DNA from: Musa acuminata AAA Group
Lineage: Eukaryota > Streptophyta > Magnoliopsida > Zingiberales > Musaceae
NCBI RefSeq assembly: GCF_036884655.1
Contig: NC_088339.1
Span: forward strand, 31,705,001 to 31,769,000
Reading direction: 5' to 3'
Length of the DNA: 64,000 nt
Below, one piece after another: positions 44,001-56,820 of this stretch; position 1 is the first letter of the stretch; every line of letters starts with the position of its first letter. A program made the position numbers and the translations under genes. The notes under the pieces were generated by a model, which was given only the letters and a program-made list of their open reading frames with translations, was not told where the DNA came from and ran no database searches.

Positions 44001-46918
44001 AATTGAAAGAGATGTACGACAGCTGAAATAATTGAATTATGCAACTAATTGGTTCACAGGCCATCAACATGATGTCTGGCAATAGTTATATCTAATAAAA
44101 CCACATGACCAAGTAATTAGTTCTGGTTACCTCAATAACAGTACTCAGGTAATCCAGAACTGCAGGAATTTTAGCTTCTGCTGAATCATTATAGATCTGC
44201 AGTTTAAATAAGAGGAAGCCAATTAACAACCAAAATGGACAGTAATAGAAGATAAAAAGAAAACCAAGATTGTTACTTTCGCAGAATCATGATCAAATCT
44301 TTTTTCTGTACACAGAAAGATGATGTAAAAAGAGAAATGAAGAACAAGTGATGCACTATAAATGTACTATTGGCCAAAACTTAAACCTGACCAAGGTCTA
44401 CCAGGACACCATCTTTTCTGTTTCAGCACATGGATCAAATATAATCCTTATGACATAAACAGACTCCTTACTGGTTAAGATACTGCAGTATTTCTCTCAT
44501 AACTGTGGAACATCCCTATTCTGAGAATTTCAAGGCAGAATAACCATATGGATCTTCTAATGTTATTGTGCAGGAACAAAAGATTTTCGTGTTAGATACA
44601 TAATTAAACACATGTACCAGGGATAACAAAAATAAACAGAAATAACCCAACATATGATCAAACTTTGAAAAGCAAAAGAGTTAAAAGTGTAGAATGCCTG
44701 AGATATCGACGGCAAGAGCAAGCCACATTCCTAAAGATATAGAATTTTAAGTGGAAAAGATCTGAAGCAAGTGAAGAATCAGAACCTTAAGTATCATAAA
44801 TTTGATGGTCAATCGGTAGGGAACACAATTTGAAATGCACAGGACACAACTCCAAAGATTAAATGCTTATATTGACACAAGAGGAATGAACGCTCCACAT
44901 ACAACATTATGAACTTTACTATTAGTAAATGAGAATATTCAAAGCTCAAATTTGTCCATTTCTAATGCATTTACCATGCCAAACCTAAGGTTTTTGATGT
45001 AATATTCATCCTCCCAAACTAGAATAAGGCACTAAGAAAGCACCCTACTAAAAATAAGGTCGTTGTTTTAGTAAACCTTAATAATGAATCTCAAGGTCAA
45101 TTCTATTTAGTAAGTTGACAGTACACCTGAAATGTATAGAAAACTGGCTTTATAATAAATAATCTCAACAAAAGAGCCGAGCTACTCTTTGAAATTATTA
45201 TTCATAGAGGTGGTGTCATGTCAACAACAGTGATTAATCTACAAATAATCAAGAAAAAATAATATTCAACCTCAAACTATCTAAATGTTGCTGCTTCTAG
45301 ATCCCTATACATTTCAGACATTAATTATTTTAAAAAATGAAGCATTTGACTATTGTGTAGATCATTATTTTTCCATATTAATCACTTCCATCATGTAAGC
45401 AGAATCCCATACCATTTTTGGAAAATGCAGTATATTTGACCCCACAGGTACACTAACACGGAATAAAGAGTTTAGATACCTTGTTAATAAGATTCTTTTG
45501 CATAAATTTTAAAGACTCCATCTTCTCAGGGGAATCACAAGCCTGAATGTTCATCTTCACTACCTCCAACTGAAAGACAAAAATGGAACAACTTAGGTCA
45601 CATAAATATAAGAATAATATAGTAAACCACATGCCATATGTGGGGCCATAAACAAGCCATCATTCAGTTTTTATTTTTCAGATATGTTTTACCAAAAAAA
45701 ACAGAGATTGCAAGCTAAAACAAGTTTAAATACCTACACAAGAAATTCTGTGATACAATTAAGGTATCTTCCTCATCTCTTTTTAATATGTCACAAAGAA
45801 AAAGGAAGTAAAAACTTCTTTGAGAACAACTATAAATATTACACAAACACCTCCATCCTCTAATAGGCGATTTTAACATTTTCAGGCAATAAGGTAACGA
45901 AAATCAAAATCAAGAATTTTAGTGATTATTGAGGTACATGAAAACAAAACACTATAGCTTCACACATGCAGACATGTCATGCCCAAATTCTATTATTAGT
46001 TTGTCAAAGAAAATGGAAACCATTTAAATTAAAATAATAACTCATAAAGCTATTCATTTTGACCTAGGAGCTATGTTTGTTGGGACCCACATGAAACTTG
46101 TTACAAACTCATATCCAATTTTCAGCTTATTTTCAGATCCCCCAATGAGCAATTTATCCACGTTCCTAACATGCTCATTTGAAACACCAACTTCACTTTT
46201 TAATGAATGAATAAAATTGCATATAAAGGATTTAAAATGCAGCTACACAAATTTAAAATATAATATATGCAAGTGAAGAAAAAGAACATACACAAACATA
46301 CATGAAATGCACAAACAGAAAGAGTTGATGAGAAAGAATGAGCAAGTAACGTAATTCCATATTAGACACGAAATGTCAAGTAAAAAACAACGACCAGCAG
46401 TACCAAGTGATTACAAAAGAAAAATCTTGTAATTTTGTATAAGATCTACAATGTGAAGTTGATAAATCTGTGTCACACTCATTACTTATTATGATATTTT
46501 TCACTAAAACAATAAGAAGTAGGGGCAAATTAAATCTTAATTCCATCAGTATGATGTGTGACTTACATAACTGTCATAGACAATACAGTTTTCTCACTCA
46601 TCAAATCACATCATAATTTAATTTTTGGACTTCCATCTAAATCACATCATATACAACTATAATGGATCAGACTCACTTATAAGTTGCAAATGAATCTAAA
46701 TACAGAAATGTTAGACAACAACAAGAAGCCATAATGTCCTACCTAAAGAAAATCAGTGTGATCATTAAACACATGCTAAAGTTCAAATACTAATATAGGA
46801 CTAGAAATGACTATTTCGTATATCAGAACATGAAAGATGAGCAGGTTGGTATCAGGATTACCTCACGAAACAGAATTCTAATTTGTTTCATATCTTTCTC
46901 TTTCAAATCTAGGAAGAC
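41063..46918 (-). other. copy B: ATPase lobe 2 and C-terminal exon block (9 exons)
   Basis: [16 protein letters not shown] (46918-46862), [18 protein letters not shown] (43873-43805), [20 protein letters not shown] (43697-43593), [17 protein letters not shown] (43458-43333). The last exon, 41209-41063, holds [20 protein letters not shown] and the conserved C-terminal LDSFMKRC, then a stop. Confidence 0.86.
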
Positions 46919-49900
46919 CTGAAAATAGTGGCAACCAATTATGCAACCAAATTCCTATGAACAGAATGAAGAAGGAAATTTACAAAAGTTATGATTAGTA
47001 CGAATAAAACTATATATTAAAAGATTAGTGAATAGCTAAAATATAAAAAATCCATCAGAATATCTCATGTTAAAAATATCTTGAGACAAATGTATAGGGT
47101 TATTAGAAAAGATAAAATAAGAAATGATATCATTTGTGAACAAATAGGGATGAACTCCAATGAAAAATAAAATTAAAGGAAAAACAATTAAGAGAACTTC
47201 CACAAACCATTAGGATAATATGATTCCAAGCAACATCGTTGCCCAAAACATCCAAGCATGATCTGCAGAGTATTATGGATTTGTAATGATCTTTTTTATT
47301 TTTGGACAAAAAGATGAGGAAGCCATATATCAGTTTTATACAATATTATAATTACCCTTTCAACATTTGACTTTTTTTCTTTCTTTCTTTCAGCAGCAAA
47401 CCAAAATAACATATTGTTCAAGTAAAACGATGACACAATCCCTTTGTTTTCATAAGCCTTTTTCATGTACTAGATTATGTAACAGCTCAGAACCACAATT
47501 GAGGAACACTTGCTTCTCTTAATTCAAGAAGGAATTTAGTCAAAAAAGAGGTTAAACATAAATATGCCTTTTGAGGCCAATTTTTTGACTTTCATGAAGT
47601 CTGTTATCCACAAATACAAAATGTCAGTTATTTTCACACCAAGCCTTATCCTCTATGGAAAAAGTTTGCACGTTTCACATTAAGGCATATAATTAAGAAG
47701 GCTCAGATGGCATATGACATGCCAGTGTATGAAAAGAAAACATTTTAACAATTTAATGAGCCTGTTTAAAATCTGTCCTGATGATGCAGCAGTTTAACAG
47801 GTTGTGCAATTTTTTAACAGCCAAATGCAATCTAGTGCACCTTAATTTGAAAAGAAAACCATAAGAGCACGAACAAAACAAAGAATGAAGTAACATTTTT
47901 GCAAATTAAGTTCCGTAGTGATTAGTTTGCTACTACCAATGATCTTACGAATCAATAATCTTGGTTTTATAATAGGATACCAATTCTATAAAAGGATTAT
48001 AACAAACAGGTATATGTTAAGGGTGAAATTATAGCTTAAATAGCTAGATATTACTTGAGGATCTTATATTAGAATTCATTCTTGTGTTTTGTCATTTTCT
48101 AAATCATTCTTATGTTTCAGAAAAAATTATTATGACAATAAGTTCATTAGACATCAAAAGATGTTGATAATGGTGTACACTATAAGCAAGGTTTTCTATA
48201 CCACTCAGTACAGGCAATATTTAACCAATGGAAGACCAAAAGCGAAGCAACCAAAATCGACCGGTACATGACCAGGATGACAGGTACCGCTCGGAATGGG
48301 CTTGGTACCATCTGGTGTAGGTCAATACCAGTCAGTAAGATTAGTTGCGGGTACGGTTGTCCAACTAATCATTACGTCTTCTATGGGAGGTTATAAAAGG
48401 GCCCGTCACACACTCTCTCTCACTTTTTTTTTTCTCTAATATCTCTCAAAGTTCACTTAATTCCCTCATATCTCCCTTCCAAACTAATTGAAGATCACTA
48501 GGAGAGGTTGATTTCCACAAGAAGGGGAGTAAAAATCAAGATCCGAACCATTACTTCTTCAAAACAAGGTAATTCCAAACCTACTCTCTTAAGTTTTTTA
48601 GAGTTTATACTTACTCTTGCGGGAGACCCCCCACATCCATCTTGTTTCCTCACCGAGGCAAAACAGTAAGAAAACATACATGTTGCCACAGGAACCTCCC
48701 ACCACATGGGTCATCGATGATAATGAGGCAATGACTGCTACCATATTATTGAATCAACGACACACTATAAACCAGTGTCAACTCACGTCATTCATTGGTA
48801 GCAGCTCTGTAAGGAAATCAATCTTGGACACAGACCCGTACCAATCCTAGCCCATACCGGTATGGGTCTGAGTGGGTATATGTCATTGCATAACATCTCA
48901 TTTATCATAGGTGTAGCGAAGACTAAAATTTATTACTTTTACAGATAAATTTAAATTCTACATTGAAAATAGTTTCCAAAACTATGCCAAAAAAGGGCAT
49001 TATACTGGCTCATTTAATGAAACACTCATGTTTATTCTTCATAAACACACAAGCATAAGGTTATAAAAACAAACTTTAGGTTGGAATTCATATTTTCAGA
49101 TTGTTTTCATCATTTTTCAAGTGTTTAAGGTTTAAAAAACTTAGAAAGATCTTTTGAAACACTATTTGATTCATAATCAGATCCAACCTACGGTCCACCA
49201 ATTTATGATGTGACTCCAACCATCGTTATAACATTGTAGAATTTTTCTTTATGGAATCTCAGAAAGGAACTTGATCCTTGGCAACACTGTAACTTCCAAC
49301 AGCGCTAACGAAACAAAGAAGGATTCAGGCTGATTTGTGTAAAACTTAAGAGATAATAGCTTGGCATGATATAATTGGTGTATTTGGCAGGGAGAAATTT
49401 ACTTGTTGCCTACGCTTCACTGGCAGCTGTGAGAGGACATCTTTTTTTAATCTGCGAATCATGACGGTTGCTTTCATTAGACAGTGTAGCTCTTCATGGT
49501 TGCTTGCACCTTGATACAATCCGAAGATACCCTATAAAGATAAATTTTAGAAGTTAGACCTCCCGATCAAATAGACAACTGCATTTGATGACATATAATT
49601 CGAAAAATAAAGTTAAGCTAATCTTACACCCTTGCAGTAACGATTCCCATACTCATGAACATTTCTGTAAACACCAGGATACAAGGCCTCAAGCTGGAAA
49701 AAAACAGAAATCAGACTAAAACATTGTTAATGCATCATAAACTAGGGGAAAAAATCAAGAAGCAAAATCCATTAGTTGGGTAAAGCTGAACCTGCTTGAA
49801 CAACTCAATAGGTCTGGATAAAGCAGGAGTTCCACTCAGAAGAATTGCGTATTGAGCTTTCTGAAATATTAAATTAGCAATGCTTATGAAATAATAGTGC

Positions 49901-52900
49901 AACTTCCCATTTGTAACCAAGAAGCAGGTATGGTTTGATGACCAAAGAAAAAGAAGTGTTAAAAGCAGTTTTACTTAACAATGTGCAATGCCTAAAGAAA
50001 TATTTCCTGATTTAACAATTTGTACGCAGCTAAGCTAGAAGGTCGATACAAGGTTCGTCATTCCGTGACATATCGTCTGGTATAGGCAATATGTACCGGT
50101 CCGATAGGGGACTGATATAGGTGGTACATAATAGTTTGTCTATATACCCCACCATACCATGTGTCGGTATGTCAGTACGTACCGTACCAATGGTCGATCG
50201 ATATACTTATATGGACCGGTAAGACGAACCATGGGTCAATAAAATTTTGACTGACTAGTGTTAGTACTTGTAAAAGGAATCTCACAATGTTCAATGTGCA
50301 AAAAAAAATGTTTAACAACTACATAAGGAGAAATCAAAAAAGAAGAAACAACAATAGATAAAATAGCCAACCACTTTTTTGTATTTACTCTATCACAATA
50401 AAATTTGATGTAATTAATAAGATAAAAATATTACGAGAAAATGAATACATCAGAGCCGGTCCCAGAGATGGATTTGGCAGTTTTGAAGGTCAATCAAATA
50501 TATCAATGGTGTACATGAAGCCAGTTAGCATGGATGGGAACTGACTCAATTGTCGAAGAAATTTTTAGTTGATAAATCTAGCTATAACTGCAAACCTTGG
50601 TAGTGGTAGGAACTAAAGGAGAACTTTAAAGGAAAAATAAGGGTAAGGTTCCATATGAATGGCATTTGCACATGATTAACCAATCTTAAGTTACGAGGGA
50701 AGCCCGCTAGAGAACATGTCAACATGTGAACTTCAGCACAGAACTGGATTTTAGATTTCTCAGATAAGACGTTAAGGTTCATGGCGACATTAGGAAGTAC
50801 AAAGACATCAGAAGCAAGGTATATAGTTTCGAATGATACTGCCCAGTAGGAGTGATACGTATCGGTCCGATAGCATACCGATACGCGGACCACCTGCTAC
50901 CAGGCGGAACGCTTAAAAGCGCCCCGTATCAAACGATACGGGGTTATATCGGGCGGTAACATTCGAAATTTCGACCGTTACCGCCTGACACAGCTCGGTA
51001 ACGATCGATTTCGACCGTTAACGCTCAGTAACAGTGCTCCAACGATCAAATTGGCCATTGGAGCCCTTTCTCATATGTTTTTAAACTCTTCTTTTCTCAC
51101 ATTTGTGATCTCCTAAACTCGGACAGCAGTGCCTCGACGGATGATGGCGATGATGCCGGGCAGCCGTTGGTCTCGTCTACACAACTTGAGGGTGGTGCAT
51201 GGACCGATGAGCAATATTTTACACATGCCACCCAAGATTCAGATCATAGAACTCGACAAAGTACTGGTCAAGTTTATGCACGAAAAGGGAAGGGGAAGGC
51301 AGTGGATGAATTTGAGCAAATGCGACAGAGCCTACATGATGTAGACAAAGAAAGAAGCTCATCGTATCCACAACCGTCGTATTATAGAGAATCATACGGG
51401 CAACATCAGTACAGTGATAGTTGGTCATCCTTCTCTAAGCAACAGTATGAAACAGAGCAGCAGATCAGTAGCGAAAGTAGAAGCTCTGACATTCACCAAT
51501 ATATGCCTCAGGAGCTGCCTCGGACAAATGTGATTCATGACGATCAGCCTACGATCATCATCACATTGATGAATCAATGACATACGATGTATCAATACAT
51601 TATGTCATGGGATCAATTTCATGATTGGATCCAACAAACATATCATATTGATATGCAGATGTATAGGATCGAGGACCCTGATCCACCACCCGTCGAGGAC
51701 CATCGTTCGTTTTGGTGGTAGAATCAGCAATCATATATATCTACATATGTGATTATTTAATTCATTTGAATTTTAGAGTTTATATTGTAACAAAATAGTC
51801 TAACAATTCAAACGATTTTTCTATAGATATTTAAATATTTACATAAGGACAATCCGTAACGAACTGAAATATGAACCTTGCACAAGACTATTCCTCAAAG
51901 CCCAAAAAAGATATGTGACACTATTCTTACTAAATTTAAATTGATTTTGCTAAACTTATACTATTACTATATTTATTTCTAACTTAAAAATCATATGCTA
52001 TCTCTTTTTTTTTTATTTTCGGAAGATTTTACACCTAAATTAGGTGTACCTCTCAGTACGCCCTGGCGTACCGCTCGGTAAACGGTACAGTACCGTACCG
52101 AGCCAAGCTCGAAACACCGATACGGTACGATATTTCAATCCTTGAATTCAGAAGGAGCCTTAGAAGAGTTATATTATGTGTACTGATCCAGTTCACCTTA
52201 TAATATCAATTGGATGCTCCAATAGCAAAAAGAACACCGCACGTTGGATGTTGTTGATAGCTGTTGAAACTGATGAAAAAAATTGTTGCATGTCTACCTC
52301 CCCTTTCTTTCCTCCTCTTCAACAGCTATTTGCCTCCTGGTTGCCGCGACCACCTCAACATCCACCTCCTTCCATTACTAATGTTGTGTCCTCATGCCAC
52401 TGCTGACACCTCCTTCAGCACACATCACTGTCTCCTCCTCATCCTCCACTTATCCGTCTCAAGCCACTGCTGATGCCTCCTCCAGTACATGTCACCATCT
52501 CCTCTTCATCCTCATCCTCCTCTGCTTTTACTTCCTCCTTTGACAGACATCATAACCTCCTATTCATCTTCATTCTCTCCTCCTCCACCTTGGGGTCTCC
52601 TTCTCCCCCTCCATTCCTCTATCTTTCTCTCTAGTCCAGTCAGTAGTGACTCATACCGAGTGTCCTTCTCTCTAATCTAGTAAGTAGTGACTCATACGAA
52701 GTGTCAATATTGCAATCCATATTGGTACTACTTATCGGTCCACACGTCAACCAGTGCCGACATTGAACCAAGATTTTAAATGAATCACAATCAATATGAA
52801 CCTCATAATAACCATAAAACATGCTCAATTTAATATTACATGTCATGTTATTTATTCAGGACTTGGGTAACCATAAATTTCATGGGGATTATACTATAAA

Positions 52901-55900
52901 ATACTGGAATTTTTAATTTTGACAAGTTTCCCAATTAGCTTGAAAATATACAAAATGACCTGTTCCATTTTCTATAGATCTCTGTAAAAGAGAGAAATAA
53001 AATCGAACATTTGTTATCACATCGTATGTTTAACTACTCCATTTCAGATAGGTCCACTTGTGTCCAGGAAGGAGCTCTAAATATCTTGTTTTCCCATTTC
53101 TTAAGTTTTATCACTGATCTCAAGTCAAATGAGTAAACTTGGGTGACAAAGTCTGAGCAGGAACACCATGAATGCAAAACAATTTTAGATAAGTTTCAGA
53201 CTCCATTTAGGTTATCATGTACTGGAAGGAAGCTGAAATTTTTCTTGCATTACCATTTCTTAAAGCTTTAACACTAATCTAATAATAAACATCAGTTACT
53301 GGGTGACAAATTTGATTAAGCAGGAACACCATGAACTTTCCTAATTTAGTTTTAAGTCTGAGAAAGCACCAAGTATTTTCTTAAATTATTTGATAAAATT
53401 GATCTAAATGCATATTGGGCCATTTGGTATTCCATTAACATTGATAATATGTCGAAGGTGACAATAAATTAGTTTGACTAAAGAAGTATAAAATAATGTT
53501 ATTTGATACTTCCATAATTCCATGTGAAGGAGCATAAATTGTGTCTGATATACATCCACGAGTTGGAAATATTGATGATAGAATTTAAATGCCAATTTGG
53601 AGTAAAATGCGCCCATACAAAGTATAATATATGGAAATCAAAAAGGAACTCTGGATATAAAGTGTTATATAAATTATAAACTATGCTATGTTATTTTGCA
53701 TCCTTAGTTCCTTACAATAGTAAATACTTCAATGCATAACAACACGTGTATATACGAAATATGCATGAATAGCGTGAAAACCATGTTCTCTTCATTTTGT
53801 TGGTAATATGATCAATACAGCTATAGGAGAGCTTCCTTATCATAGAGACCAATTTTTTACGTCAAGCATCATAAGTTCTATCACATTTCATCAGCAATGG
53901 AAATAACAAATAATGATTTTAAGATACAAAAATAGTTCACACTCATACTAAGGGCTGTTATTCTATGTCAGACCTGAAGAACTGGAAGACAAGCATTTGT
54001 TCGCTTAGCCTGAGCATTCTTCATAAAATGTGATTCATCTGCAATGACAATCTGAGCAGGTACAATCATAACTAAAACCATAGTAGACATTCCAAGCATT
54101 CTATGAAAAAATAGAAGATACAAGGTCACTAGCTGAATATATCTGCTACAATTGAAAACCAGAATAGTGCATGAATTTCTCATATTCAAAAAAGAAGAAG
54201 AGGAAGAAGATCACAATTACAGCAAACAAAATGAATGTCAAATTTAATTTTTTAGCCATCTGGTTTACAATGGTGCAAAAATCTTAAAAGCAAAAGAAAA
54301 AAAAATCTGCAAGAAAATCTTAGGTAAAAGTTTCAAACCAACATGCTCGGCAACAGTTTACTTGCATTAACAAAACCATATAAAGTGTTCATGTTGTCAT
54401 CTCGATTAACAGTATTGTTTTAATCTTGGAAACGCCAATACTCTTAATGAGCTTCCTTTTTCTTTCCTTTCAGAGGCATAACTAGTGGCTTTCAAACTCA
54501 AAACCATCCAACTTTGTGGGTTATCAAGATTTAATAGAAAAAGAAAACAAACTATGAGATGTCAGGTGAAAAAAAGAAAATAACATGATGACTTCACCAA
54601 TTTGTGGCACAAGAGAGACACAAATAAACTCTCTAAACCTGAAAAAGTTGACTGAGTTCTCCATAGATATTTTCTTTCAGACGCATAACCAGTAAATTGC
54701 AACTGATCCAACTACAGATGGAGCTCTGTTAAGCACATCGACTGAACCAATTGCATGCAAAAATGTTGGCTTGTCTTATCAAAGCATTTGACATAAATAA
54801 TTTCTAAACTAATTTGATCAACAACATACCACAGTCAAATTTATTAAATTACAAAGAATAGGCACTATTTCGTATCTTAGTTGAACCAAAAGATACACAA
54901 AATCCATTTGAGACAGCAACTTGGCAAGGCCGGTCAGGTTGCCGAGAGAGATTATCCTTCAAGAAAGTCTAGTTGATCCTAACATGTTTTAGGGGAACAA
55001 AATTACATACTATTGACTATTGAGTCACCAAGACTCTGAAGAACATAAATGTTTCCATCGTTGTGCTGAAAAGAATGCAAGATGCAGCACCAAGTTATCG
55101 TTTAATCATTATGGAAGTTATTTTTCTGGATAGATCATGCTCCTATCCAGCCAGTACATGCCTCATACAGTAAAACATCCTCTTGTACCATGCTGTATAC
55201 CACAGCACACGCCATATGTTGTTTGAAACTAGTTTTGTTCAAAAAATTAAGTTACTCTACTTTACCCTGTGATAACCACAGTAAGTATAACATGAAAGTG
55301 CACAAGGTCAGTGTTGATGTATTATTTGATGCCCTAACGGAATAGCTAGGCACCATGTATCCAACCATACATGTTCAGGATGACTGTGTGAGTGTACAGA
55401 GCTGGTAAATTAAGAACCCCATCACCTTTTTTACCTTCTCTTTTCTTTTTATTTTTTCCCTTTCTCCCATTACCTTCTCCATTCACAGCCATTCTTCTCA
55501 TTACAAAAAATTACAGGGGCCCCATTCAAGTGAGCACACACGACGAAGATTGTTCATTCCAAGTGGGCTAAGTAATGCCTCTACTCCTGAATCGTAAAAG
55601 TCATTACAAATTTTAGTTTGAAAATAGTCAAATACTATTATATATGAAAATATGCGTAATTCTATAGCATTTGTCACAGTGTAATGCTGGTCAAATTAAA
55701 TCATTGCTTGAAAACATAAAATATTCTCAAAAAAAATATTAGGTACATTATAGTAGGGAAAAGAAGTGTAACTTTCTACCAATGTGGTGCTTAGAAATGT
55801 ACCATTACAAACAGAAATTTTCTTTCTAAGATTAAAAATGTTTGTGGCATATTTAAAACCCTAGAAACAAAATAATTCCTATTATTTCAAACATAAAATT

Positions 55901-56512
55901 CCCCATGTTTCAAAAACTGAATGTGTTCAGCATAGAAGCAAGTGAAAATTATTTAAATAAAGGACTACAACCTTTCAAACATCCTTTCTTATCATTTGTT
56001 AAGTCTAAAATAAAGAAAATGCTTTGTTAATTCAATTTGAATCAGGGTACTTGGACCGCCGAAGTAAGGGGGTCTCTCGGGGCAACCTATTTTATCGATA
56101 AAACGAAGGATAATACAAATAAAGAAAATAAGAGATTGAAATGAGACATTGACACTAAGAAAAAAATGTTTCAATTACCTTAAACTCAGAAGCCAGAAGT
56201 ATATCTTGTATCTTAGGAACTACATCATAAGAAACTATGTTGAAAACACCATCTAAATGGATATTTGACTTCAAATTCGAGAACACTATCTTGAATCCAG
56301 CCTTGTTAGAGCCTCCATGTTGAGATAGAACTACCTTCAAAGACAATCAAACACGATCAATAGGTATTCAACAAGTACAACTAATGTTCACACATGTTAG
56401 GATAATTCATGTTGTTAGATCCAAGGTCTTCAATTTTGAATAATACCGCCCAGTACAAGCGGTACGTACCGGTCCGTCAACAGACCAGTACACAGATCAC
56501 CCATTATCGAGC

Positions 56513-56571
<59 letters not shown>

Positions 56572-56746
56572 CGACGTCACGAGATGTCACCTTTTATAAA
56601 AATATTTATATATAAAAAATATTTTATATATAAATATATATATATAAGATTTTTTTTACTATTATATATATATATATACATATATAGGTGACGTCGCCCC
56701 GCATGGGGAGAAGAGAGAGGCGAAGTCGCTTCGACAACGTCGTCGA

Positions 56747-56820
<74 letters not shown>

